Shown: positions 14,976 to 20,613 of the stretch, one piece after another
How the letters are laid out: each line of letters begins with the position of its first letter
How positions within the stretch are numbered: the stretch's first letter is position 1
Assembly: GCA_036394195.1 (NCBI GenBank)
Contig: DASWFO010000339.1
Span: 1-32,571, forward strand
DNA: 32,571 nt
Origin: DATJPD01 sp036394195
GTDB lineage: Bacteria > Pseudomonadota > Alphaproteobacteria > CACIAM-22H2
Direction: 5' to 3'
Notes under the pieces: generated by a model
What the model saw: only the letters and a program-made list of their open reading frames with translations
Told to the model about the DNA's origin: nothing
Database searches by the model: none
Program-made: the position numbers and the translations under genes

Positions 14976-15926
14976 GTGTCACGCTTGCTCCTCGCCCTGT
15001 TCGTTCTGGCCGCCTTTATCGGCGCGATCGCCCCCGCTCCGGCCGCATCGCTGCGCACGAACGTCGTCGTCGAAGGCGATACCATCAGCCTCGGCGATAT
15101 CTTCGAGGACGCCGGTCCGAAGGCCGATGCGCCGATCCTCTATTCGCCGGCACCCGGCCGCCACATCATCCTGAATGCGGCCTGGCTGGGCCAGGTCGCC
15201 AGGATGTTCCAGGTCGCGTGGCGGCCATCCAACCAGTACGAGCGGGTCGTCGTCGAACGCGCCGGAAAGACGATCACCACGACCGATATCCTGCCTCCCC
15301 TCCGCCGCCAGCTCCGCGCGGCCGGCATGCCGGAGCATGCGGAGATCGCACTGTCGAACCGGACGATCGAGATCAATCTCGCGCTCGACGTCCCGCCGAC
15401 GATTGACGTCCGCAACGTCAGCTTCGACCGCACCTCGGGCCAATTCACCGCGCTGCTGGTCGCCGGCGGCGATGGCCCGAACGCGCAACGCCTCACCGCG
15501 GTCGGCCGCACCTATCCCGCGTCTGCCATTCCGGTGCTGCGCCGCGAGCTGAGCCCCGGCGAGATCATCCGCCAAGACGATGTAGACACCGTCTACCGCC
15601 GCGACGACCTCATCGGACGCGATATCGTAACCGAGGCCAAGCAGATCGTCGGCCGCACGCCGTTTTACCGCATCCGCGTGGGCGAGCCCATCCGCCAGTC
15701 GGACACACGGGCGCCGCTGCTGGTGTCGCGCAACACCCACATCGTGATCAAGCTTGAATACGGGGCGATGACCCTGACCGTCCAGGGCAAGGCGCTCGAC
15801 GACGGTGCGCGCGGCGAAGTGGTCCGCGTCGAAAATCTGCAGAGCAACAAAACGATCGAGGGGACCGTCACGGCGCCGGACACGGTGTCGATCTCGATCG
15901 GACCGCGCCTCGCGGCCAGCAACTGA
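14976..15926 (+). CDS. flgA: FlgA, P-ring assembly chaperone
   Basis: A 316-residue exported protein that helps FlgI form the periplasmic P ring. A signal peptide is present (MSRLLLALFVLAAFIGAIAPAPAAS). The C-terminal part is a SAF-type domain with PVLRRELSPGEIIRQDDVDTVYRR, then TPFYRIRVGEPIRQSDTRAPLLVSRNTHIVIKLEYGAMTLTVQGKALDDGARGEVVRVENLQSNKTIEG, which is the FlgA signature. Alphaproteobacterial FlgA proteins of about 300 residues are usual. The start is a GTG at 14976, chosen because it gives the signal peptide directly. It is 12 bp after flgG and 22 bp before flgH. Confidence 0.93.
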   Translation: MSRLLLALFVLAAFIGAIAPAPAASLRTNVVVEGDTISLGDIFEDAGPKADAPILYSPAPGRHIILNAAWLGQVARMFQVAWRPSNQYERVVVERAGKTITTTDILPPLRRQLRAAGMPEHAEIALSNRTIEINLALDVPPTIDVRNVSFDRTSGQFTALLVAGGDGPNAQRLTAVGRTYPASAIPVLRRELSPGEIIRQDDVDTVYRRDDLIGRDIVTEAKQIVGRTPFYRIRVGEPIRQSDTRAPLLVSRNTHIVIKLEYGAMTLTVQGKALDDGARGEVVRVENLQSNKTIEGTVTAPDTVSISIGPRLAASN

Positions 15927-15948
15927 GCGCAGCGAGAGGACCTCGACC

Positions 15949-16728
15949 ATGAACCATCCGCAACCGCTGCCCCTGATGCGCCTCGCCGCCGTGCTCCTCA
16001 TGGCGACCAGCCTGACCGCTTGCGGCAACACCTTCACCCGCCTGTCGCAGCTCGGCGAAGAACCGCCGGTGACGCCGGTTCAGAACCCGGCCGAGCGCCA
16101 GCCGCCGGTCACCATGCCGATGCCGGCACCGGTCCCGCTGCAGCAGGGGGCCAATTCGCTGTGGCGTCCGGGTGCCCGAGCCTTCCTGAAGGACGGACGC
16201 GCCAGCCAGGTCGGCGACATCCTGACGGTCATTCTGGACACCAGCGCCACCAAGGACGCGGTGAGCATCAGCAACGAGACCAAGGAAACCCGCGGCAACA
16301 CGGATACGGCAAACACGACCAGCCTGCTCGGCTACGAATCGACGATCTGGGGACGGCTGCCCGGCCACAACAAGTCCACCGTCAATCCGGCCAGTCTTCT
16401 CAACGTGAACAGCGCCCGCTCCATCGACGGCAAGGGCACGATCGCCCGCACCGACACCGTGACGACGGCCCTTGCCGCCGTGGTGACCCAGGTGCTGCCG
16501 AACGGCAACCTCGTGATCCAGGGCAGCCAGGAGATCCGCGTCAATTTCGAGACGCGCGTCGTAATGGTGGGCGGTGTCATCCGCCAGGCCGACATCAAGT
16601 CCGACAATACGATCTCGCACGAGAAGATCGCGGAAGCCCGCTTTGTCTATGGCGGCCGCGGTCAGCTCATGGACGTACAGCAACCACGTTGGGGATCGCA
16701 GGTCCTCGACATCCTGTTTCCGTTCTAA
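15949..16728 (+). CDS. flgH: FlgH, L-ring lipoprotein
   Basis: A 259-residue outer-membrane lipoprotein that forms the L ring. The lipobox is LTAC (AVLLMATSLTACGN), with the modified cysteine at about residue 25. The mature part has LWRPGARAFLKDGRASQVGDILTVILD, INAS-type beta stretches and VVTQVLPNGNLVIQGSQEIRVNFETRVVMVGGVIRQADIKSDNTISHEKIAEARFVYGGRGQLMDVQQPRWGSQVLDILFPF, ending in the classic FlgH tail. The open frame extends left into flgA; the ATG at 15949 is chosen because it has GAGAGGA upstream and gives the lipoprotein signal. It is the last gene before the triple terminator. Confidence 0.97.
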   Translation: MNHPQPLPLMRLAAVLLMATSLTACGNTFTRLSQLGEEPPVTPVQNPAERQPPVTMPMPAPVPLQQGANSLWRPGARAFLKDGRASQVGDILTVILDTSATKDAVSISNETKETRGNTDTANTTSLLGYESTIWGRLPGHNKSTVNPASLLNVNSARSIDGKGTIARTDTVTTALAAVVTQVLPNGNLVIQGSQEIRVNFETRVVMVGGVIRQADIKSDNTISHEKIAEARFVYGGRGQLMDVQQPRWGSQVLDILFPF

Positions 16729-16773
16729 CGTTTAGGGAGATACGCGTCAGAGTTACCCAGTCCGGGTCCAACT

Positions 16774-16807
16774 TGGGCTCCACCCTTCGGGGTGGAGCCC
16801 ACTTTTT
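16774..16807 (+). terminator. Intrinsic terminator 1 after flgH
   Basis: The left arm TGGGCTCCACCC and its exact complement on the right form a 12-bp stem with a TTCG loop, followed by CTTTTT. This is a strong Rho-independent terminator reading in the flgH direction. Confidence 0.9.
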
Positions 16808-16853
16808 CCCGAACGGAGCCCAGTTTTATCGAATACCCAGTCCGGGTCCAACT

Positions 16854-16887
16854 TGGGCTCCATCCTTCGGGATGGAGCCCACTTTTT
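16854..16887 (+). terminator. Intrinsic terminator 2 after flgH
   Basis: The second repeat unit gives the same 12-bp stem and TTCG loop. One stem pair changes from C-G to T-A, so pairing is kept. A CTTTTT tract follows. Confidence 0.9.
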
Positions 16888-16933
16888 CCCGGCTGGAGCC
16901 CAGTTTTTCCGAATACCCAGTCCGGGTCCAACT

Positions 16934-16969
16934 TGGGCTTCGCCTTTCGGGGCGAAGCCCATTTTTTTT
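16934..16969 (+). terminator. Intrinsic terminator 3 after flgH
   Basis: The third unit has left arm TGGGCTTCGCC and a fully complementary right arm, around a TTCG loop, with several paired changes relative to units 1 and 2. It is followed by eight T, the best tract of the three. Confidence 0.9.
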
Positions 16970-17027
16970 GGACAGACGAGGGACGGCGCGCGTGATCGGG
17001 CGGCGTCGGGACGGCCGGTGCTGCGGC

Positions 17028-17447
17028 CTATTCTTCGCGCTGCGTGCGTTCCAGGCGCTCGTGGCGCTCCTGCGCCTCGAGGCTGAGCGTGGCGATCGGA
17101 CGCGCCTCGAGCCGTTTGATGCTGATCGGCTCGGCCGTGTCCTCGCAGAAGCCGTAGGAGTTCTCCTCGATGCGGCGGAGCGCCTCATCGATCTTCTGTA
17201 TCAGCTTGCGTTCGCGATCGCGCGTCCTGAGTTCGATGGAACGATCTGTCTCGGTGCTGGCCCGATCGGCAAGATCGGCCTCGGACACATTGTCTTCCTG
17301 AAGATGCTGGAGCGTCTCGGTCGAGTCCAGAAGCAAGTCGCTGCGCCATCGCAACAGCTTCTGGCGGAAATACTCCCGCATCACCGGATTCATGAAGGGC
17401 TCACTGTCGCTGGGACGGTAGTCCGGAGGAAGCGTTGGAATCGACAT
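17028..17447 (-). CDS. dksA: DksA-family RNA polymerase regulator with incomplete zinc site
   Basis: A 139-residue transcription factor that enters the RNA polymerase secondary channel and works with ppGpp. FMNPVMREYFRQKLLRWRSDLL and ETLQHLQEDN match alphaproteobacterial DksA. The coiled-coil tip residues Asp58, Asp61 and Ala63 (ADLADRAS) are intact. The zinc-finger region has only one cysteine: Cys101, Thr104, Ser and Ala replace the canonical four cysteines (YGFCEDTAEP and ATLSLEAQERHE), so zinc binding is unlikely. The ATG at 17447 is preferred; a longer frame to 17519 would start upstream of the promoter. A promoter before it and a terminator after fliX suggest separate, housekeeping expression. 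It may nevertheless influence flagellar transcription. Confidence 0.93.
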   Translation of the reverse strand: MSIPTLPPDYRPSDSEPFMNPVMREYFRQKLLRWRSDLLLDSTETLQHLQEDNVSEADLADRASTETDRSIELRTRDRERKLIQKIDEALRRIEENSYGFCEDTAEPISIKRLEARPIATLSLEAQERHERLERTQREE

Positions 17448-17490
17448 GGTCCTGTCAGTCGTCGCGATGGTCCGCAATGAAGCGGCGCGG

Positions 17491-17519
17491 AGTATATGAA
17501 TCCGCCCCTTGCGGTTCAA
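17491..17519 (-). promoter_or_regulatory. Sigma-70 type promoter of dksA
   Basis: On the minus strand TTGAAC (17519-17514) and TATACT (17496-17491) are separated by exactly 17 bases. Transcription would start near 17484, about 37 bp before the dksA ATG. This supports the start at 17447 and expression independent of the flagellar sigma-54 system. Confidence 0.75.
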
Positions 17520-17539
17520 GCACGACCGCAGCCCGCGTT

Positions 17540-17567
17540 AAAAAAAGTCAGTCCGGCGATCCGCCGG
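17540..17567 (-). terminator. Intrinsic terminator overlapping the fliX stop
   Basis: On the minus strand CCGGCG and CGCCGG pair around a three-base loop, followed after a few bases by seven T. The hairpin covers the last codons of fliX and its TGA lies between the stem and the T tract. It would end the fliX transcript before dksA. Confidence 0.75.
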
Positions 17568-17979
17568 CCGCCAGCTTCGCGATCTCGACCTCGGCGCGAA
17601 GCTCGATTTCATCGATGATTTCGCGCATTTTCGGATCCATGATGGAGGCGCGGCGCGACCGCACCAGATTGGCCAGCGCCACCAGCTGAGACTGGGTGAG
17701 GGTGCCGGCGAGCAATCCATGCCGCAGCTCGTCCAGGCGGTCGAGAATTTCGTCACCGCGCTTGCGCGCCTGCCGCCGCTCCTCGTCCCCGCTCGCCTCG
17801 ACCGACTGCGCGGCCAGCAGGGCATCCACGGAGCCGATGGTCGTGCTCGCACTGACCGCCGAGGGACCGGTCGCGGAATCCAGAAAGCGCGAAAATTCTC
17901 CGGGCTGCGCCGACGACGCGCGCTCGCTGCGGCGGGCACCAGCCGTCGAACTCACCGGTCCAGTTTTTTCGACCTTCAT
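17548..17979 (-). CDS. fliX: FliX, flagellar assembly checkpoint protein
   Basis: A 143-residue protein of the alphaproteobacterial FliX family. In Caulobacter FliX couples early basal-body assembly to the sigma-54 activator FlbD and so to transcription of later genes. The N-terminus MKVEKTGPVSSTAGARRSERAS is the usual short basic and Ser/Ala-rich start, then GEFSRFLDS. The conserved C-terminal half is RGDEILDRLDELRHGLLAGTLTQSQLVALANLVRSRRASIMDPKMREIIDEIELRAEVEIAKL. It is divergent from flgI, as in Caulobacter. Its presence fits the FlbD-like motif found before flgI, flgF and flgK, although flbD itself is not in the window. Confidence 0.92.
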   Translation of the reverse strand: MKVEKTGPVSSTAGARRSERASSAQPGEFSRFLDSATGPSAVSASTTIGSVDALLAAQSVEASGDEERRQARKRGDEILDRLDELRHGLLAGTLTQSQLVALANLVRSRRASIMDPKMREIIDEIELRAEVEIAKLAAGGSPD

Positions 17980-18165
17980 GGCGGTCCTTTCATCGCAACA
18001 TCGATGACCGCGTCATCATAACCCCGCGGTGCGGCATCTGCTCGCATCCGGGACTGCCGCTCGAGGCAGGTGGAGATGTCCTGGGACTCCCCGTTTGGTT
18101 CGCGCGGGTCGATGTGTACAGATGCCGCTCCCTCGGAGCAAGCCCCAGGACGCGGGCGGGCGGGT

Positions 18166-18201
18166 CGGCAAATCTTGCCGGGCGTGCGGCAGAAAGCTCC
18201 G
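18166..18201 (+). promoter_or_regulatory. Two CGGCARA-N5-CCG motifs upstream of flgI (likely activator sites)
   Basis: CGGCAAATCTTGCCG (18166-18180) and CGGCAGAAAGCTCCG (18187-18201) start 21 bp apart, two turns of the helix, so two dimers could bind the same face. They lie 75-110 bp before the sigma-54 promoter, a typical enhancer distance. The first is a near-perfect palindrome. The rest of the 370-bp fliX-flgI gap (17980-18349) shows no gene. Confidence 0.65.
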
Positions 18202-18247
18202 CGCCGCGGTCGTTCTCGCCGGCACGGAGGCAATTTTTATTACGTAA

Positions 18248-18260
18248 TATCAATTCATTA
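18248..18260 (+). promoter_or_regulatory. IHF-type site upstream of the flgI promoter
   Basis: TATCAATTCATTA matches the IHF consensus WATCARNNNNTTR at every fixed position. It lies in an AT-rich patch between the activator motifs and the sigma-54 promoter, ending 15 bp before the -24 element, where a DNA bend would bring activator and polymerase together. Confidence 0.7.
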
Positions 18261-18275
18261 TGGCCGCATCGGCCT

Positions 18276-18291
18276 TGGCACGGGGTTCGCA
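18276..18291 (+). promoter_or_regulatory. Sigma-54 promoter of flgI-flgJ-flgN
   Basis: TGGCACGGGGTTCGCA has GG-N10-GC and differs from TGGCACG-N4-TTGCW at one base. Expected transcription start is near 18302, which lies upstream of the flgI ATG at 18350 but after a longer open-frame start at 18260, so it also decides the flgI start. Confidence 0.85.
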
Positions 18292-18349
18292 AATCCGACC
18301 CGCCCGAGGGCCGCCGCGCCGAACGAGCGGCCCGCAACCAGGACCCACG

Positions 18350-19597
18350 ATGAGACCGATGATCCCAGGTTTGCCCCGTTTCGCTTTTACCGCGCTCGCC
18401 CTTCTCGTCGGGATGACGTTCGTCGCCGGCGACGCCGCGGCGCAAGTGCGCACGCGGATCAAGGACATCGCCGACTTCGAAGGCGTGCGCGACAACCAGC
18501 TGGTCGGCTACGGCCTCGCGGTCGGTCTGAACGGAACCGGCGACACCAGCCCGACCGTGGCACCGTTCACCTCGGCCAGTTTGATCGGTATGTTGGAGCG
18601 GCTGGGCGTGAACACGCGCGACCTTGCCACCGGCATGAAGACGAAGAACGTCGCCGCCGTCATGGTGACCGCGACGCTGCCGGCCTTCTCGCGGCAGGGT
18701 GCCAAGATCGACGTGAACGTCGGCGCGCTCGGCGACGCGTCAAGCCTGCTCGGCGGCACCTTGCTGGTCACCCCGCTCCTGGGGGCCGACGGCGAAGTCT
18801 ATGCGGTCGCGCAGGGCTCGGTCGCGGTCTCCGGCTTCACCGCCACCGGTGCGGCGCAAACGATCACCCGCGGCACCCCGACATCCGGCCGCATCGCGAA
18901 CGGAGCCATCGTCGAGCGCGAGACGGGCTTTCAGCTCGCCGGCATGAAGAACGTCAATCTCGGCCTCCGCAATCCGGATTTCACCACGTCGCGGCGCGTC
19001 GCGCAGGCGATCAACAGTTTCGCGAAGCAGCCGATCGCGCTGTCGCTCGATCCCGGCACGGTCTCCGTTACGCTGCCCGCCAACGCGCAAGGCGACATGG
19101 TCAGCCTTCTCACCGACATCGAGCAGTTGACGGTCGAGCCCGACCAGATCGCCCGCGTGGTGATCGACGAGAAGTCCGGCACCATCGTGATGGGCGACAA
19201 GGTGCGCATCAACACGGTGGCGATCGCCCAAGGCCAGCTTACGATCCGCATCACGGAAACGCCGCAGGTCTCCCAGCCGAACGCCTTCTCCGGCTTCTCG
19301 GGCAGCATTTCCGGGACCGGCGGGGCGGCGACCGCGACGACCGGTACCGCGACCGGCGGCACGGGCGTTCCGGCGGGCCTGACCATCCCCGGTGCGACGA
19401 CCGTCGTGGTTCCGCGCACCGACATTCAGATCGACAACAGCGACCAGAAGCGCCTGGCTGTCCTGCCCAACACGGTGACACTCCAGGAGCTCGTCAACGG
19501 CTTGAACGCGCTTGGCATGGGCCCGCGCGATCTGATCACCATCCTGCAGACGATCAAGGCAGCCGGCGCCCTGCAGGCCGAGATCGAGGTGATCTGA
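18350..19597 (+). CDS. flgI: FlgI, flagellar P-ring protein
   Basis: A 415-residue periplasmic protein that forms the P ring around the rod. A signal peptide is seen (MRPMIPGLPRFAFTALALLVGMTFVAGDAAAQ). The mature sequence starts VRTRIKDIADFEGVRDNQLVGYGLAVGLNGTGD, the hallmark of FlgI, and goes on with SLLGGTLLVTPLLGADGEVYAVAQGSVAVSGF and a C-terminal VTLQELVNGLNALGMGPRDLITILQTIKAAGALQAEIEVI. A Gly/Ala/Thr-rich loop at about 320-350 is longer than in enterobacteria, which accounts for much of the extra length. The start at 18350 has AGGA upstream and agrees with the promoter position. The stop overlaps the flgJ start (TGATG). Confidence 0.98.
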   Translation: MRPMIPGLPRFAFTALALLVGMTFVAGDAAAQVRTRIKDIADFEGVRDNQLVGYGLAVGLNGTGDTSPTVAPFTSASLIGMLERLGVNTRDLATGMKTKNVAAVMVTATLPAFSRQGAKIDVNVGALGDASSLLGGTLLVTPLLGADGEVYAVAQGSVAVSGFTATGAAQTITRGTPTSGRIANGAIVERETGFQLAGMKNVNLGLRNPDFTTSRRVAQAINSFAKQPIALSLDPGTVSVTLPANAQGDMVSLLTDIEQLTVEPDQIARVVIDEKSGTIVMGDKVRINTVAIAQGQLTIRITETPQVSQPNAFSGFSGSISGTGGAATATTGTATGGTGVPAGLTIPGATTVVVPRTDIQIDNSDQKRLAVLPNTVTLQELVNGLNALGMGPRDLITILQTIKAAGALQAEIEVI

Positions 19598-19971
19598 TGC
19601 CGTCCAATCTCTCCTCGATGCTCGGCGCCGGCCCCGGCGGCCTCGCAAGCCCGCTCGCGGCGGATCCCATGGCTTTCCGCAAGCTGCCCGGCATGAAGGC
19701 CACGACGCCCGACGAGGCGCTGAAGGTCGGCCGGCAGTTCGAGAGCATGTTCGTTTCCGAGATGCTCAACCCGATGTTCGCCGGCGTCAAATCGGACAAG
19801 GTCTTCGGCGGCGGACATGGCGAGGAGATGTTCCGGTCGCTGCAAGTGGACGAATACGCGAAGGGCCTGACCGCGCAGGGCGGGATTGGCATCGCGTCGG
19901 CGGTCCAGCGCGAAATCCTCCGTATCCAGGAGCAGGCGCATGCCCCAGCCCCAGCCCCAGCCGCATCCTAG
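19597..19971 (+). CDS. flgJ: FlgJ N-terminal-type rod-binding protein
   Basis: A 124-residue protein equal to the rod-binding (rod cap) domain of FlgJ without the muramidase domain found in enterobacteria, as is usual in alphaproteobacteria. The core is KVGRQFESMFVSEMLNPMFAG, then KVFGGGHGEEMFRSLQVDEYAKGLTAQGGIGIASAVQREILR, the typical FlgJ_N pattern. A separate lytic enzyme for rod passage through the wall must be encoded elsewhere. Its ATG overlaps the flgI stop by one base, and its last 32 bp overlap the start of flgN, so the three genes are tightly coupled. Confidence 0.92.
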   Translation: MPSNLSSMLGAGPGGLASPLAADPMAFRKLPGMKATTPDEALKVGRQFESMFVSEMLNPMFAGVKSDKVFGGGHGEEMFRSLQVDEYAKGLTAQGGIGIASAVQREILRIQEQAHAPAPAPAAS

Positions 19972-20416
19972 CCGCAACCCGTTCGAGGCGCTGATCGAGA
20001 CGGCGAGCCGGCTCAGCGCGCTGATCGAGCGCGAGAATGAATGCCTCGCGAAGTGCGACGTCGCCGGCGTCGGCGCCCTTCACCAGGAAAAGGAGTCCCT
20101 GACCCGGTCCTATTGCCTGCACGTGCACGAGCTGAAGAAGGAGCCGGCCAAGCTCGCCGTCGTCACCCAGGTCGTCCGCGACGAGGTGAAGAAGGTGATG
20201 AACCGCTTCAACGATGTGTGCGCGATCAACGAGCGGCGCCTTCAGGCAGTCCGCGAGGCGAACGACCGCGTGATGAAGGTTCTGATCGACGCCGCGAGTC
20301 AGCAGGTGATGCCGCGCACCGTCGGCTATTCGCGCACCGGCGCGGTCGCAAAGCCGTATGGCAGTTCCGGCCGCGTGCCGGTTCCGCCGCCCGTCTCAGT
20401 CAATCGCTGCCTCTGA
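19940..20416 (+). CDS. flgN: FlgN-like export chaperone
   Basis: A 158-residue helical protein resembling FlgN chaperones, which hold FlgK and FlgL before export. After a proline/glutamine-rich start (MPQPQPQPHPSRNPFEALIE) it has SRLSALIERENECLAKCDVAGVGALHQEKESLTRSYCLHVHEL, a pattern seen in FlgN-type proteins, and a second long helix ending ERRLQAVREANDRVMKVLIDAAS. The tail is flexible. The start at 19940 has CCAGGAG upstream; the open frame goes further left out of frame with flgJ. Its place immediately before flgK and flgL supports the call. Sequence similarity in this family is low, so confidence is moderate. Confidence 0.78.
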   Translation: MPQPQPQPHPSRNPFEALIETASRLSALIERENECLAKCDVAGVGALHQEKESLTRSYCLHVHELKKEPAKLAVVTQVVRDEVKKVMNRFNDVCAINERRLQAVREANDRVMKVLIDAASQQVMPRTVGYSRTGAVAKPYGSSGRVPVPPPVSVNRCL

Positions 20417-20432
20417 CCCGCGCGCCGCGGAG

Positions 20433-20451
20433 CCCGGAAATTTTTGCCGGG
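20433..20451 (-). promoter_or_regulatory. CGGCARA-N5-CCG motif upstream of flgK (likely activator site; also a short hairpin)
   Basis: On the minus strand CGGCAAAAATTTCCG (20449-20435) matches the motif found before flgF and flgI. It lies about 93-107 bp before the flgK sigma-54 promoter. With flanking bases it also forms CCCGG/CCGGG with a nine-base loop, so a weak terminator for flgN cannot be excluded, but no T tract follows. Confidence 0.6.
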
Positions 20452-20515
20452 TATAGAGCCGGCTTTGCCTAGACCGCTCCCGCCAGCCCCGCGACCTCGC
20501 TGTTTTTCTCCGGTT

Positions 20516-20528
20516 TATCAGCTGCTTA
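20516..20528 (+). promoter_or_regulatory. IHF-type site upstream of the flgK promoter
   Basis: TATCAGCTGCTTA matches WATCARNNNNTTR at every fixed position. It ends 13 bp before the sigma-54 -24 element, almost the same spacing as before flgI (15 bp). Confidence 0.65.
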
Positions 20529-20541
20529 TGCAGACGGTCAC

Positions 20542-20557
20542 TGGCACATCGCTTGCT
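20542..20557 (+). promoter_or_regulatory. Sigma-54 promoter of flgK-flgL
   Basis: TGGCACATCGCTTGCT fits TGGCAC-N5-TTGCW at every fixed position and is the best sigma-54 promoter in the window. Transcription should start near 20568, about 46 bp before the flgK ATG. Confidence 0.92.
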
Positions 20558-20613
20558 ACGCAACGATGGATCAACCGGCGCAACGCCCGCCCTAACGAGG
20601 ACCCGCACACCGC

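Larger units (their letters stand above)
16754..16969 (+). repeat. 80-bp tandem repeat, 2.7 copies, after flgH
   Basis: Three units start at 16754, 16834 and 16914, exactly 80 bp apart; the last is cut after its first T tract. Each begins TACCCAGTCCGGGTCCAACT, then a long GC-rich hairpin with a T tract; the first two then have a second GGAGCCCA followed by a further T tract. The units differ at scattered positions, and differences in the hairpin arms occur in matching pairs. Both strands show open frames through the repeat, but 80 is not a multiple of three and the base changes follow hairpin pairing, so it is not treated as coding. Confidence 0.92.

Noticed and set aside
16725..16962. Two short minus-strand open frames across the 80-bp repeats, giving repeated peptides
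   Set aside because: The repeat length is not a multiple of three, the changes between units follow RNA pairing and not codons, and no ribosome site is seen.
16754..16969. CRISPR-like array
   Set aside because: The units are contiguous 80-bp repeats with no unrelated spacers; they are terminator repeats.
20433..20451. Intrinsic terminator after flgN
   Set aside because: The stem is only five pairs with a nine-base loop and no T tract after it. The sequence matches the activator motif of the other promoters better.
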